Assembly: GCA_905147135.1 (NCBI GenBank)
Contig: LR990041.1
Coordinates: forward strand, 16,243,907-16,307,906
DNA length: 64,000 bases
Direction of reading: 5' to 3'
Origin: Blastobasis lacticolella
Taxonomy: Eukaryota; Arthropoda; Insecta; Lepidoptera; Blastobasidae
Positions within the stretch are counted from its first letter, which is position 1. The number at the start of each line of letters is the position of its first letter. The position numbers and the translations under genes were made by a program. The notes beneath the pieces were generated by a model. The model searched no databases. It saw only the letters and a program-made list of their open reading frames with translations, and had not been told where the DNA came from. Shown here in pieces: positions 24,023-36,835 of the stretch.

Positions 24023-24088
24023 ATGGGTACCCCAATGTCTGGCGCTGAGCGAGCGAGGCGGTTTCGAGAGCGTCTGAAAGCTGCCAAG
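24023..24088 (+). CDS. Candidate short first exon of a transposon-type basic protein
   Basis: The frame starts MGTPMSGAERARRFRERLKA and reaches AAK, where it meets GTACGC, a plausible splice donor in phase 0. The S-x-AER-RR-RER-KA pattern is, to my knowledge, a frequent short basic motif in repetitive insect proteins of unclear function. I cannot find the next exon. It is followed at 24215 by a SINE-A copy. It could be a relic exon of a mobile element or a chance frame. Confidence 0.35.
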
Positions 24089-24214
24089 GTACGCATAGTA
24101 AACGATGCCTTCTCCACGAGCACACTACCTCTACCATCGACCACGCGAGCACAGCCCCACCCGATTTTTTTTAAACATACAAGATTTATTGGATCTCGTC
24201 GATGAGGGACAATA

Positions 24215-24375
24215 TAGTGATGAAACCCGAACACACCACCATCCAGTCTACAGGGTCACGGTGGTTAAATGGCGGTCGCTCCTCTGTAATTACCTGATCT
24301 GACCAATTCTGGATCATGGTCAAGGCATACCCCAGACCCTCGAAAGCACAACCGGGATTAACGCCATGATGACCC
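24215..24375 (+). mobile_element. SINE-A copy, 5'-truncated
   Basis: GCGGTCGCTCCTCTGTAATT, ACCTGATCTGACCAATTCTG, GATCATGGTCAAGGC and GCACAACCGGGATTAACGCC give the 3' half of SINE-A in + orientation, ending ...GCCATGATGA. The head is missing. Confidence 0.75.
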
Positions 24376-24754
24376 TCGAGTTGAAATTATTTTGTTCGTA
24401 TAATTACTTAGTCTGTAAACCACATTCCCAGAATCGGTTCCTATTTGGTAACCCCTAACAATTCGCAACCGTAAACCGGTTACATCCAGTGGCCTCGCGA
24501 TCTTGGTTGCCAACGTTTAATTAACACGAGTGACAGGCCAACGCGAGACACACCGACAGCCATACATTGCGAAACAATACATGTGTTCGCCGCGAGCCTA
24601 CGCTGAAATGGGACTGATTTAAACCCGCACAGTGTGATTTAACTGTTTACCCAGTTCCGCCGCCATCTTGTTGTAACTAGTGCAATCCCGCTTTTGACTA
24701 AAATCGGCAAGTATGTACGAATAGTTGGATGAGTCAATACTTATGAGATCGTTC

Positions 24755-24885
24755 AAGAGGTCGTGCAGGAGGCGGGCAACGCATTGGTAGCGCCCCTGGT
24801 GTTGCTGATGTGCATAGGCGGCGGTGACCACTTTCCGTCAGGTGGCCCGCATGCCTGTTTGTCTGCCGTATTATATAAAAAAACA
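24755..24885 (+). repeat. LINE 3'-end fragment, tail family C
   Basis: GAGGCGGGCAACGCATTGGT, CCCCTGGTGTTGCTGATGTG and GCGGCGGTGACCACTTTCCG, with GTCAGGTGGCCCGC, are the reverse of the block at 18.1 kb. This copy is therefore in + orientation. It ends in an A-rich run. Confidence 0.7.
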
Positions 24886-24889
24886 CTAT

Positions 24890-25335
24890 TACCACCATCA
24901 CTATGGATGTTCAAAAAGAATATGTTAGTAATTTTGCTGTCCTGAGCTACTGAATTGTGATGTCATTATCAGTACCTGTTATGGTCCTCAAAAGTCTAAT
25001 ACAGAATCCAAAGGGTGCTCTGTAATTATGACGTATCATAACTTATTTTACTACCCATCAATTTGACATGTTATTTAAATATTACGTCAATATTAACTTT
25101 TTAAGTATAATAATATTGTACTTAACATAGCTACTCAGACGTTCACGTGGAGTGTAGCAACCAAAAAAAAAGCCGGCCAAGACGTATCAAGCCACGTGCA
25201 ATACGGGGTTCCGTATTTGCTTGTCAAAGAGGGCTTTTTGATACTATAAACAAAGTCACAAATGCACAACTCCTGCTATACAGCTTATATGAAATATTTG
25301 CTAATCCAACTTAACTTTATAAGTAGGGTGACTAT
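24890..25335. other. Unassigned non-coding stretch
   Basis: AT-rich sequence without recognisable features. Confidence 0.4.
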
Positions 25336-25342
25336 TTGACGA

Positions 25343-25585
25343 CCTGAGTGGTTCAATGGTCAACACGCAAGAGGTCCCGGGTTCGATTCCCGGCCGGGCC
25401 GAAATTGAAATGACGAATTTGCATTTCTGTTACGGGTCTGGGTGTTCTATGTATAATAAGTATGTATTTAAAAGTATTTAAGTAGTATATCAGTTATCTA
25501 GCACCCATAGCACAAGCTTTGCTTAGTTTGGGGCTAGATGGCGCTGTGTGAATTTGTCTACGAATATTTATTTATTTAATATTTA
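25343..25585 (+). mobile_element. SINE-B copy
   Basis: ACGACCTGAGTGGTTCAATG gives the A-box region of the tRNA-like head, and AGGTCCCGGGTTCGATTCCC the B box. A short internal deletion between the two boxes has removed the GCCGGTCTGCCA part seen at 29.1 kb. The body and the GATGGCGCTGTGTGAATTTG end are intact, with a TTTATTTA tail. Confidence 0.85.
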
Positions 25586-25589
25586 TTTT

Positions 25590-28325
25590 TTGTTATGTAA
25601 CTACAAATTTACGGTTTTCGGATTTTTCCTTTGCTACATCCTATAGGTTTTCATTCCCTTGCAAGCATCAAAATGCATATTTCATGCATGCAATACATAA
25701 ACGGCCGTATCTTTTGATTTTTTCACTGCGTCAAGGGGTTGCAGAAATGAGTATTTGATATTAATTTCAACTTTTATACTTCTACGCGTTCCTGAGAAAA
25801 AGGGTTTTGACAGACGGATGGACAGATAGACGAACGGACGGACGGACAACAAAGTGACCCTAAAGGGTTTCTCTTTTAAGATACGGGACCCACGCAATTG
25901 GCTAAATCGTAGTCTTTAAATTAGGCAAAATTCATTTGACGTTTTATTTATTCTTGCCAGCATCAAATCGTTTCCTATACTTATACTAATATTTATATGA
26001 TATATTTGAAAATCCATTTACAAAAATCCTTTACAATGGCTATAGGAAATAATAAAAGCCTTTTTAACCATAAAATGTTAGACACAGATTTCATTTTAAA
26101 CTGGACTATAACCGGCTTTGGTGTACGAAAACCAGCTTTATTGAGGCCTCACCGCGCTCTCGACAATTTTCCCGCCAAAACAGCGACGCCGACGCGCCAA
26201 TTATTGCGCGGGAGTGCGCACTGTAATTAGTTGAGGGGTGCTACTCGGGAAAGTGTTTTGCAGCCATTGTTCTATACAGATTTATATGAACTGCATGGAA
26301 AAATACTAAAAGATGCATAGTTTATTTAAAAGTGTATTTAAAATTAGATCAAATACCTAAATGGTAAGATATTACGAGATACATTAATACTTGTAAAAAA
26401 GATAATGTTGTATCCTATCTTGTACCTAATAATATTTCGCATATTGGTGAAAAATTCATATTCTTTTAAATCACATAACGATCTGAAAAATATTATTTTA
26501 TGATACTAAAAATATTCCACAAAAACTTAAATTGAAATAGTGGAAACTACACCAAAACCCGGTTAGCCATATAACCGGTTTAGGCGCGCTCGAACGTAAC
26601 TGTACGTAACAAGCGTTACAATGTAAAATTGTAATTTGCTCGTTAAGCCGGCCTCCCCACTTCCCGTGAATATTAAACCGGAGAATGAATTTATATGGGG
26701 CCATAGGTGCACTTGGGCTCTTTACGGTAGCTGTGTATTTGTGTGATTTTGCACCTGTATTCGGAAGGGTTAAACTAGTTGTAGGATTTTCATCCGGGTG
26801 ACAAAACTACTACCGACAAGAGATTGTAATTCTATGTTTTTTTTCCTCACAAGTGTGTTGGATACCGTCGTATAAAAGTCGTAAGCATTGGCTACAGTCA
26901 ATTACATACAGGCTCCTCCTCTCATAGTTACACAAGTTTAAAATGCTGCAAATGAGACAATTCTGATTTTTTTAAATTTAAAAGCCTCTGTTTAACATAT
27001 AATTTATTTTATAATAAGTTATTGTTTTATTGAGCCACCTTCAGCATCGCTGTACGAACGGGACCAGCTTAAAAATTTCGCCTTTTCCGATGAAATTACG
27101 GTTCTGCAATATATAAACAATATAAAAAATCGTTCGTGTACAGTGAAAGAACTAATCAAAAGACAAATTTGACTAGCGAACGACTCTGCTGCTATTACTA
27201 AAAGCAAGCGTCAGCTTCGGTGATAGTTTTGGCCGCGATAACTGCCACACGGCGCTAACTACTTGTTTTTATTGAACAGGGCGTAAAGATAAACTAACGA
27301 ATCTACCTTTACAAGATTTTAAATGATGCTTGGCATGTAAAAATATTCTAGAAAGCATTGATCGGATTTACGAGAATCGGCACCATTCCATAAAGCCCTT
27401 AAAACTTAACATTTCTACTTGAAAAAGTCTCCAGCTTCATTTCTTTACAACAGTGACCACCATATTTCCCGGATTTAAACCTAATGATTTTTTCCATATG
27501 GGCCACCCGAGAGTCCAAAGTTCCTGCTGAACCATTGCCATGCTGAGCCATTGCCTTAAAGATGCTCTTCGCCGAGAATGGGACAAAATATACCATCAGC
27601 TCGCATCCGTGCAGCGACCGCATCCTTCGTGACAGACTCGATACTGTTATCCGCGCTAAAAGTACATCAAATAAATCATAACCTTTTTTATTTTGTAATA
27701 TTGTGTCGATATCCTTGCATGAGTATTTTGTGAATATACTGAAGTATTTAAATAGAACATTTCAAAAGTGACAAATACGAGCATTTGTAATTGGAACCTG
27801 TATTGATGCAATAGAATTATAAACATTGACTCTCTGTGTAGCTACAACAACAAGATAATTACCTTCACTAGCACAAAAACTAATAATTGACATGTTGGAA
27901 ACCTACCTAACCTAAGATTCACTCACGACGCAGTTCTTAAAAATGCGGTTGTCATCATCATTGAGCATATTTTGGTATTTTCTATTTTGTTTTCCTAATT
28001 TATTATAATAATACCGTCACGAGGTGCCAATCGACTTCCGAGACTATTCAAAAGTCTATTTATTATCACAAATTTATTGAAAATAATCAACTGAAAATTT
28101 GATATTGAAAATAATAATTATCTTGCGTATGTTAACTAGAAGCATATTATTAATTAGCAATATAGTTGGTGTGATACCTGCACGCGACCATATTATTAGT
28201 TGTGGAATAAGCTCCCTGTCCAAGTCTTTCTTTAGCACTATATACCTACCCAACATGGGATTCTTAGAAAGGCATGTCTACAGATACCCCAAAGGCCGAC
28301 ACCGCATCCGCTCCCCTTAGGTTGT
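25590..28325. other. Unassigned stretch
   Basis: I recognise no gene. A GACAGACGGATGGACAGATA/ACGGACGGACGGAC run at 25808-25846, followed by AAGTGACCCTAAAGGGTTT, resembles a common insect retroposon tail. Frames of 60-77 codons at 25682-25897, 25997-26230, 26498-26704, 27399-27623 and 28099-28320 have no domain signature. Confidence 0.4.
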
Positions 28326-28334
28326 AGATGTCCT

Positions 28335-28505
28335 GGATTATTTTTATACCACTAAGGTGGCAAACAAGCTTACGGCCCGCCTGATGGTAAGCAGTCACCG
28401 GAGCCTATGGACGTTTGCAATACCAGGGGCATCACCCACGCGTTGCCGACCCCGTAAAAACCTTTCCACCCCTGGAAGACGATGGTCGCTCTCCATCAGG
28501 AGGCC
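28335..28505 (-). repeat. LINE-type tail, family K, inverted copy
   Basis: GGCAAACAAGCTTACGGCCC, GCCTGATGGTAAGCAGTCAC and GGGGCATCACCCACGCGTTG, then CGACCCCGTAAAAACC, are the reverse complement of the block that follows a reverse-transcriptase remnant at 43.53 kb. Other copies lie at 30.15 and 60.99 kb. Confidence 0.65.
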
Positions 28506-28509
28506 TGTC

Positions 28510-29105
28510 CGTTCGTGTGCATTTCCATAAAAAATATTATTGCCTATAATTATTATTGCTAATTATTAGTGTGCTTTTCTACGCTTTACTAATTCTGACT
28601 GAAAAGCTCTTCAACTAACTAACCTGAAATATTACAATACTCATTCAAAGAAACAATGGACGCCGGCACTCGACACCCAAAAAGTAGCTATCAATTAACC
28701 CTGCGAGCACTCGGGGCCTTATTTGCCCCTAAATTCGTACCGTTTGCGAAGAAGAGGGCTAGGGCCCTTCAAGCTGGCTGAGGGCTCTACGCTGGGCCTT
28801 TTCTCTAACGACGAGACGAGTGTGGGGCCGCGACTTGGCACGAACAACGTTACGGAAAACACTGCAAAAGTTGGCGGCGGCGCGGGCGTTAGAAGAGCGT
28901 GTTTCGCCTAGATATAGAGAGTGTAAGGCCGGTTTATACGAAATTGTTATATCACCTGCAATTTCAAAATATTTACGTAATCATTAGAAACGAAAACCAT
29001 TTCCTAATCAGTGCTCAAGCTATAGGTATCTGTGCCCAGATAACACTGCTTGCACAATTTTTCTATGAAAGAAGGACCACTTTCATAGAAACATTGTTCA
29101 ATTGT
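28510..29105. other. Unassigned stretch
   Basis: A GC-richer frame at 28723-28911 lacks a domain. Nothing else was recognised. Confidence 0.4.
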
Positions 29106-29107
29106 TT

Positions 29108-29370
29108 GTCGACCTGAGTGGTTCAGTGGTCAACATGCCGGTCTGCCACGCAAGAGGTCCCGGGTTCGATTCCCGGTCGGGCAGAAATTGAAATGATGAA
29201 TTTTAATTTCTGTTACGGGTCTGGGTGTTCTATGTATAATAAGTATATATTTAAATATATATATATAAGTAGTTTATCAGTTATCTAGCATCCATAACAC
29301 AAGCTTTGCTTACTTTGGGGCTAGATGGCGCTGTGTGAATGTCCACGATTATTTATTTCTTTATTTAATT
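29108..29370 (+). mobile_element. SINE-B, full-length copy
   Basis: This is the best copy of the family. The tRNA-like head runs from CGACCTGAGTGGTTCAGTGG (A-box region) through GCCGGTCTGCCACGCAAGAG to GTCCCGGGTTCGATTCCCGG (B box). It is followed by the family-specific body and the end GGGGCTAGATGGCGCTGTG plus an ATTTATTT-type tail. Pol III transcription and LINE-driven insertion are expected for such elements; that is family knowledge. Confidence 0.9.
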
Positions 29371-29374
29371 AATA

Positions 29375-30145
29375 AGTGTTTTCAGGCGTTTTGTGGGTTT
29401 TTGTTTCTAAGTATTTATACAACTAAGATCCTTCACCAAACTAAACACTAATAACAAACAGAGAAGCATTTTAAAATATTGTTAAATACCTATACCTAGC
29501 AACAGCAAAAAATTATAAATTTTTAATTAAATACCTTTTATTTCTTAAGTTATTCATCAAGGGTTTTGCAAACTTTTATTTAACTTGCAAGCCTAATTTG
29601 ACCTAGGTACTTCTGGTGACCAGCAGTTCAATTTAATTTATATTTGGTAGGTATACCTACCAATGTACCTTGAATGGCAATGCAAGCCATGGTGCCATAG
29701 AACTAGTCTGATGACTATCACAGACTCTCCACTAGCTAATTATCAAATACCTAGTCTAGGTAGAGAGTAATCTCTCGACAGAAACATTCTTGCATTCCCT
29801 AGAGATATCAAAATACGTATTGCTTATTTAAAAGCTTTACATAATATTTTATAGTAATGGCTAACGCCTCATATGGTATGGATACCTTCATCTACATACT
29901 AAATATCATTTTCACTGAGCCGTTTCCAACCTCGATCAAAGCAAATTATAGTCAATAAATTATTATGAAGCAATCCGGGTATCGGAAAACTTTGCAGAGC
30001 AATTTTCATGTAACGACACGACATGTCGTGTTGTTCATGCCATTTTCTTGGATTCGGATCGGATGCAGTGCCTACGTAAGTGCTCTAACATTAAATGAAA
30101 CCGAAATTAAACAACAAGGGAATATTTAAGGTTTGAAAGGGTTTT
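29375..30145. other. Unassigned non-coding stretch
   Basis: AT-rich, TACCTA/TAGGTA-rich sequence. No gene or repeat recognised. Confidence 0.45.
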
Positions 30146-30215
30146 TACGAGGTCGGAAACACGGCTTGGTCTATTGTCCATAGGCTGCGATAACTGCTTA
30201 CCATCAGGCCACGTC
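30146..30215 (+). repeat. LINE-type tail, family K fragment
   Basis: GGGTTTTTACGAGGTCGGAA, then TAACTGCTTACCATCAGGC, correspond to the start and middle of the family K block at 43.68 kb, with the centre compressed. Confidence 0.5.
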
Positions 30216-30567
30216 AGAAGTGAGTGATATATAAAATTAATTGAGTTATCACGGTGACTTAGAGTAAATATTTAAAAAAAAAAGGATTTGTGACGGTTGG
30301 AATTTATTTACAAATTACAAATACTCGAAGTAAATAGTGAATAATTTCATCGTGTGTGAAAAGAGTGAATAAAATCAAACGGAGATCTTAGGTGGACCGC
30401 GCCAGCGTGTAGCGCTCACGAGCGGCAGGCTGTGGCGGGGTGGGAAAGCCCCCTCAGCATGCATAACATGAGACAGGTATGGTCCATTGGTCCATGTCCA
30501 TGCGGCTGATTGTACATATTTATAAATTTACTTACTTACCATACCTATACTTCAATATTAAACAATT

Positions 30568-30952
30568 AAAAATAATAATCATCTTGGCGTTAATGTCCCG
30601 GTTGTGCTCTCGACAACGAGGGCCAGGGCTTCGCCTTGATCATGATCCAGGTTTGGCGATCAGGTAATTACAGTGGAGTGACTACCATCTGACGTCCGTG
30701 ACCCTGCTACCATTGGAACTTGACCAGATTGGATCATTGGTACAAACTCAGTTGCCTGAATTTGCAGATTTCATCACGATGTTTTCCCTCACCGTAAGAG
30801 CATCGGTTAGTATTCAACTAATGTACATAACTCAGAAAACAGTCATTGGTACATGGCCGCAGCAGGATTCGAACCCGGTACCTCTCGCTTACGAGTTGTA
30901 TACTCAACCGCCCGGCTACCGACGTTCTTCGCTTAAACGAATCTCGCTTCAT
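30568..30952 (-). mobile_element. SINE-A, full-length copy with 12-bp target duplication
   Basis: On the minus strand this has a tRNA-like head at 30880-30930 (B-box word GGTTCGAATCC), then ATGTACCAATGACTGTTTTC and the body down to CGGGACATTAACGCC and AAGATGATT. The word TATTAAACAATT flanks it at 30556-30567 and 30953-30964. This is a perfect 12-bp duplication that fixes both ends. Its outer edges hold some extra sequence beyond the consensus head. Confidence 0.85.
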
Positions 30953-30964
30953 TATTAAACAATT

Positions 30965-32555
30965 GAGTATACATATATAGTATGTAGAGTTTGGTACATA
31001 ATACATACTTCACAATTGTATATTACAATTAATAAATCCTACTTCAAGAAAGAGTTTTTGGGTTTGAGTTTGGATATTCTGAGTGTTTGTCACAACTACA
31101 AGCATTGTGCTTAATCGCTCTACCTGACCAATGCTGATTAATTATTTCTTAAAACTGACTCCACGTTTCGTTAATAAGTTTCTGTTACTATTTAATTTAT
31201 AAAAAACTAGCTGTCCCGCTGCGAAATTGTTCGCGTATTTAATTAAATAACTCTTTTAATAACATATGAAATTATACTTGTTTTATTTCATTGTACCTAC
31301 AAAATCGTCGATTTTTACAAACAACAAAGGCCAATAATTATAAGTTCACGAGTCTAATCAGTCTAACGATAAAAACGGCAACTCAATACACTCAGATGTC
31401 GTGAATACCAAAGAAGGTTACGGGTTTATCGGTAATATAATTTTGATTGATCGACACGATTTTGTGAAGCGCTTATACATAACTTCGGTCGTCTGATACA
31501 CGGAAGCTTCATGCGAGAACAAATCAATCTTCGCTCTGTTTAACGTAAACTTATAAGTACGTTTTAAACCTTCTCTTCTAGTTTATACCATGCTTTTTAC
31601 TATAATGGATTTTAATATATTATGCAGTTTTGTTAGATACGTCTTGATGGCACGAGTGATCATAGATATTTCACCAATGTCCAGGGGCACCATTTTTGAA
31701 TCTTCTATTCGCTCGTTTTATAATGCCTCTCTTCTGCCTTTAGCAACGCTACCACTAGTGTAATAGAGATAGACAGCGTATCGCAGCGCTCATTTTCTTA
31801 TTTCAGCCGTTTTCCCGAAATGATCTCGAGCGCTCGTTTTCGCGAGGTGAGTCAATCGTATCACCGTAATGTTTTGATCACGAGTTTGCCATGTCAAAGC
31901 CTTGGCTATGTTTTAAAGATTTGGTTCAACAATTTGTGTGTGTGAGAGCCATAAGGGTAGAAGTGTGAGTACATGACTCCGATCGGGCTCCAAGGGCCAA
32001 AATTGGCCATATACATACATGAATCGATACAACTGTCCGCGATCGATTCGGGAACACGGCGATTTAGCAAAATAAGCCCTCAGTTTACACGTGGCTTCTA
32101 ACTGCTACTTAGAGATGTCAATTGCCGAACCCGATTGTACGACCCTGTAATAGTAAACAGCGTAACAGCCAACAAAACAAAAGTAACAATAACAATAGAC
32201 AATGGCACTCTATTTGTGAAAGCTGTAAAAAGGGCGGTTAGTTTTAACGTGTACGCATTTAACGAGCGAATAATCGTAAAGTGCACGCGACTAGTTTAAT
32301 TGCGCGGCGCGACTCCCTGACGCCTGCCCTGGCTACCAACATAGGTAACAATATCTACCTATGGTAGGAATCTTTCGAAGGCACTTCAAGGGTAATGCAA
32401 TTCGTTGTACCTGTGCCTCTGTATGTACATTCTAGTTTATTTTATTTTGTGATTAAGAATGGCTATAGTTATTACAAATTTAATAAATTTATATGAAATT
32501 GCTATCCCATAATGTTCATGCACAGGATTCATGTAGTAGGTATTAGAGATTAGCA
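30965..32555. other. Unassigned stretch
   Basis: No gene recognised. A family-D-like opening, ACTAGCTGTCCCGCTGCGAA, lies at 31206. Short frames at 32098-32286 are unsupported. Confidence 0.4.
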
Positions 32556-32564
32556 ATTAATTTT

Positions 32565-32612
32565 TATGTACTACGGCAGATTAACAGGCATGCGGGCCAC
32601 CAGCTTAAACAT
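32565..32612 (-). repeat. LINE 3'-end fragment, tail family C
   Basis: TACTACGGCAGATTAACAGG, then CATGCGGGCCACCAG, give a short match to family C. Just downstream, near 32676, GTGAGATGGCGGTCAA resembles the end of another LINE tail near 51767. Confidence 0.45.
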
Positions 32613-32614
32613 AC

Positions 32615-35600
32615 AAGACATGCAAATAACAGTCAATGTCATATGTGTTAAGTTTTAAAATACTGCTTAACTGTGAGATGGCGGTCAAATGCCGGGAGAG
32701 TCTAAAATAAAATAAAAAAATAAAAAAAACTATTTATTTTAAATTGAGATTAAAAGCGATTATAAATTTTATTTTGTACTGTTTACACTTTTGATTACAT
32801 TTGCATTATTAGAGTTTAACTTATCGACTTTCCCGCTAATAGTATACTTTCGAAAAAAGGTAGGTCTTGTCCCCAACTTTTTGCTCAGCTTTGTGGTTCG
32901 TACTTCCGTGCCCTCGGCTTTGGAAATTTTTTCCAAGCTAACTATGATTTATAAAAAACAGTTCTACTCTCCAGTAGAAACTTTAAGAAAAACAGCGAGA
33001 GAATGGGCTTGACTTGACCTACAAGAAGTTTCGAAGCGTACTGCAAAAACAAGTCGCTGACGTTGCGTATACGCGGCTCATGCGTCATGCGTCAAAATTT
33101 GCCGAAGCGAGCTGCATGAAAATCGCAAAAAGTACATACATGGCGTTCTAATGAACGCTAGTCGCGTCCATAAGTCGCATCACGCGGCCACGCCGGTCGA
33201 CCTAAAAGTCGCAACGTGTGTCAGTAGTTATTCACCATTTTTGGATATTTTTCTTTACTTATGCCATAAGACCTAGCATAATGTCAAATTTCAAGATTCG
33301 TCTACGGGAAATACCCTATAGGTTTTGATGACGGTCCAACTTCCCGTTTTGACGACTTCCGACCCTTTCACGAAATCACCCCACAGAATGCAGAAAAGCG
33401 AGAGGAAATATGTTACACATCAAAAATATTTAGATTTGAGACTGAGAATGTCATTTTTCTAGTATTATATTTATATAGGTACATTTTATCTCGATCCCTG
33501 TCTGGTATTTTCTTTATGGGAATTCAACAAAAACAAAACATTGTGACTAAAGGGGACCGGTAAATTCAGTCTTTATGACCAATAACGTTTAGCGATATGT
33601 CATTGGAAAGGAAATTTCATTTTCTACAACTATGGCCAGCACTGACAAGGTATGTTTGCGAACTCCACGTAGACTCGACTCGACCGAGTCTGGAACGAGT
33701 ACATCTGTGCCAGCCTAGACGTGAGAGACATAACCTAATATATTTTTATTAGTAAGTATGTATATGTTTAAGTAGTAAGTAAATATTGAACATATTTCTT
33801 TTAATGTAATTAATGTTTTCTTTGGGACTAAATATATTGTAATTATCTATACATATTCGAAATACATAACACGAGTTCGTTCCCATAATATGGAGCCCCC
33901 ACGTATGCGCCTCAAGATCAATTACTATCACTTGATCCAACACTGGATTGTTCGAACAAAACAACGAACAAAAAGATTGTGCGAGTGCATTGACAAAAGT
34001 CCTTCTGTTGTCAATGTTCCTGGCGTGTCTCCGAAACATTCATATATTATTGAAACGGTACATTATCGTATCTAATTAAAATGTAAAATAAAGCAATAAA
34101 AATTAAAAAAAAAAAACGTAACGACTCGAGAGTTGTCGACATAGTAAAAGTTGCAGAATATAAAAAAATCCTTTCCAACGACATATCGCTCAACGTTATG
34201 TTCATATAGACTGGGGTCCATGCATTTCTCCCTTCGTTGTCCGCACGCACCGCTCAAAGTGAACAACTAACAAAATAAACACTTGACAATACCACTCTTG
34301 ACCCATATAACATTCAACTCCGAGGATACATTACATCCGCTTGTACTTTACAACTCTCGGCACTCACCTTAGCTAACAAAACAATTGCACCTAGTTGTTT
34401 GAAAATAAACAATCGACTGCCAAGAACAACTGTGCAACTCCTATACAAATACGGAAAAAAACTTGTTCAGAACGTGGCCTGAGTTAATTTCGATCCAATT
34501 ATAGAGGCTGCTGCACAAATAAAAAGACCAGGCAGGCGCTTGTGTTCTCACAAATAAAAAGTTATTGATGTCCAATATTACCAATATTCAGCGCGACTCC
34601 TGACGCATTTATGGGAACAGATTTAAAATTGACACTGATATAAGGAGGCGTTGATTAAATCGGGCACGATATTATTAGTTAAGATCAAAACAGTTTACCA
34701 CCGTTGATCAAATATCTCATTTTGCAATGTGTTAGGGGGATATTTGTAGATAAGTATAGATTTTTAGATTAGGGTTGTAGGTTAATTTAATTTAAGTTTG
34801 ATAATTAAGTTTATTTATTTATTTCATTATTTTTGTATGTTGTTCTTTTTAATAACGCGACATTATATTATACAGATTTTTGATATTCTCATTTTCATGA
34901 TAATATATTGCTATTTGGTGATATCGAACACCTACATCCGCCTGGTAGTTCTAGAGATTAGACCGTTCAAACAAATAAATAAGACATGATCTTCTATTGT
35001 GCTTCTTCTACTAATTGCGTCTGTCACTAAAAGCCTTTGTTGTGTTGAACAAATAAAATTATCCGCTTCAGTTGACAGCCTGTGTGTAAAGTGGGGCTAA
35101 TTCATCGGCCCGTGGACAATCAGAACAAGAAAGTTTTGCATTTGTAAGGTGCTCAGGAATATTTTGCATGGATTGATCGTATTTGCTTCACAAATTGCTT
35201 TCTATTAATGGATGAAAAGTTATGCGGGGACGAGAACCAATTGGCTTTCTTTGAATATCTTGTTTTCTAAAGGCCTTTAGTTCATTCAAAGGTATTCATT
35301 ATTATATGTGAAGACAGGTTATTGTATGTATTATTTATAGCGTGTAACTGTCGAATCGGATCCGAGTAAAAATATTAGTCATAAAAAATAATACACAAAT
35401 ATTTACAAATATCTACATAAGGCAGCATAGCTAAAATCTAGACCAGAATCTTACACTCAAATCTTTCTGTACCTACCGTCAAAGTCGCTATATTTACATT
35501 TGAATTTATTGTTTGTTTTACGAATATGATATAGCTCTTTATATAACGTTAATTAGGAATTCTAACCTACTGGCTTTGAAAATTAAATTATTTAATTAAG

Positions 35601-35865
35601 AGTTCAAAGTATGGAAGAATAGGTGGGAGGCCTTTGCCCTGCAGTAAGATGATTCAGGCTGTAATAAATGAATAAATAAATTAAGAGTTCACTATTCACG
35701 AAGGCAGGCTTTTTGATTTTTCTAAATTTACCTTTTTAAGGTAAGATGTAGGGTTTGTACAGTTAGGGCTTGTACTTACTCAAGATATCGCCATGCAGAG
35801 TTAGAGGTTTGGCTTTTAATGCTAATTATCAGATATTCTTTATTATTGAAAGCTCCAACTTGTAA
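32615..35865. other. Unassigned non-coding stretch
   Basis: A 3.2-kb AT-rich stretch. Frames of 60-96 codons (for example 33749-34039 minus) have no domain. I found no SINE, LINE or TIR element that I can support. Confidence 0.4.
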
Positions 35866-35869
35866 ATAA

Positions 35870-36835
35870 TGAATGAATGAAAAATTATTTATTGCTTGTA
35901 CATAAAATAAAACAAAAACAGGGGAAAAAAAAATAAGCAACCGGCGGCCTTATCGCTTAAAGCGATTTCTTCCAGGCAACCTTAGACATCTAGAAACAGT
36001 GGTAAGTTTGTTCTACTGAACATTACTGTGACATATTTCATTAATACTAATAAACATATATCACTAAAATACAATACTATAAATACATAATACCTACTTA
36101 TTAAACATCACAAAACAATATAAAGATGATAAATTTTGATTTACATAATGTATCCGCTTATGAGTAAAGTGAGATTTCTCAAAATGGATCCCTATGTGAC
36201 AGTTTTGAGAAAGAGCGCTTTAACCAGTTTTTTAAAGGTTAGTAAGGTTTTCGCCAGACGGATTTCGACAGGCAATGAGTTCCAGAGTCGAATCGACTGC
36301 ACAGTAAATGACTTAGAGTAGAAGTTAGAGGAGTGAAGTGGGACATTTAGAAGAAGGTTATCAGAAGAGCGAAGGGAAAGGGAATGAGGAGAAGATAGGA
36401 ATTGGAAACGCTCTTTTAGATAATGCGGAGTAGAGGGATTAAAAAGTACTGTATATAGGAGTGACAGCATATGGAGATCCCTACGTCAACGAACCGGGAG
36501 CCACTTTAGTTGCTTTCGGAACTCCGACACGTGGTCGAATTTCCGCAGTCCGAAAATAAACCTTATGCACATGTTCTTGAGTCGCTCTGCTTTATTGAAC
36601 TGCTCAGCCGTAAGATCTTTATAGCAGCAATCTGCATAGTCCAGGATTGGGTGCAGGAGGCCCTGAGCAAGGGTAATCTTAGTAGAAGTTGGTAGAAAGT
36701 TGCGGAGGCGCTTCAACGATTTTGAAGCAGCAAATGTCCTCCTGCTGACCTCATTTAGCTGGTTCCCCCATGACAGAGTGCTGTCAAGTAGAATAATCCC
36801 TAAGTTTTTTCCTTTTTACTGTAGGGTATATGCAC
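35870..36835 (-). pseudogene. LINE (CR1/jockey-like), 3' half of a 5'-truncated copy
   Basis: This is the downstream part of a LINE read on the minus strand. The frame carries SLKRLRNFLPTSTKITLAQG, then LHPILDYADCC and KNMCIRFIFGLRKFDHVSEF. After a break comes FTVQSIRLWNSLPVEIRLAK. These are the post-catalytic thumb/C-terminal segments of jockey/CR1-type reverse transcriptases. The 3' untranslated end reads GCGATAAGGCCGCCGGTTGC and finishes in ATTC repeats. Frameshifts and stops make it dead. The upstream RT part continues at 37096-37385, beyond an inserted retroposon. The same LINE end occurs at 62340-62470. Confidence 0.85.

Noticed and set aside
29108..29175. Possible host tRNA gene with a good B box
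   Set aside because: The same head and body recur at 10.9, 23.2 and 25.3 kb; it is the SINE-B head.
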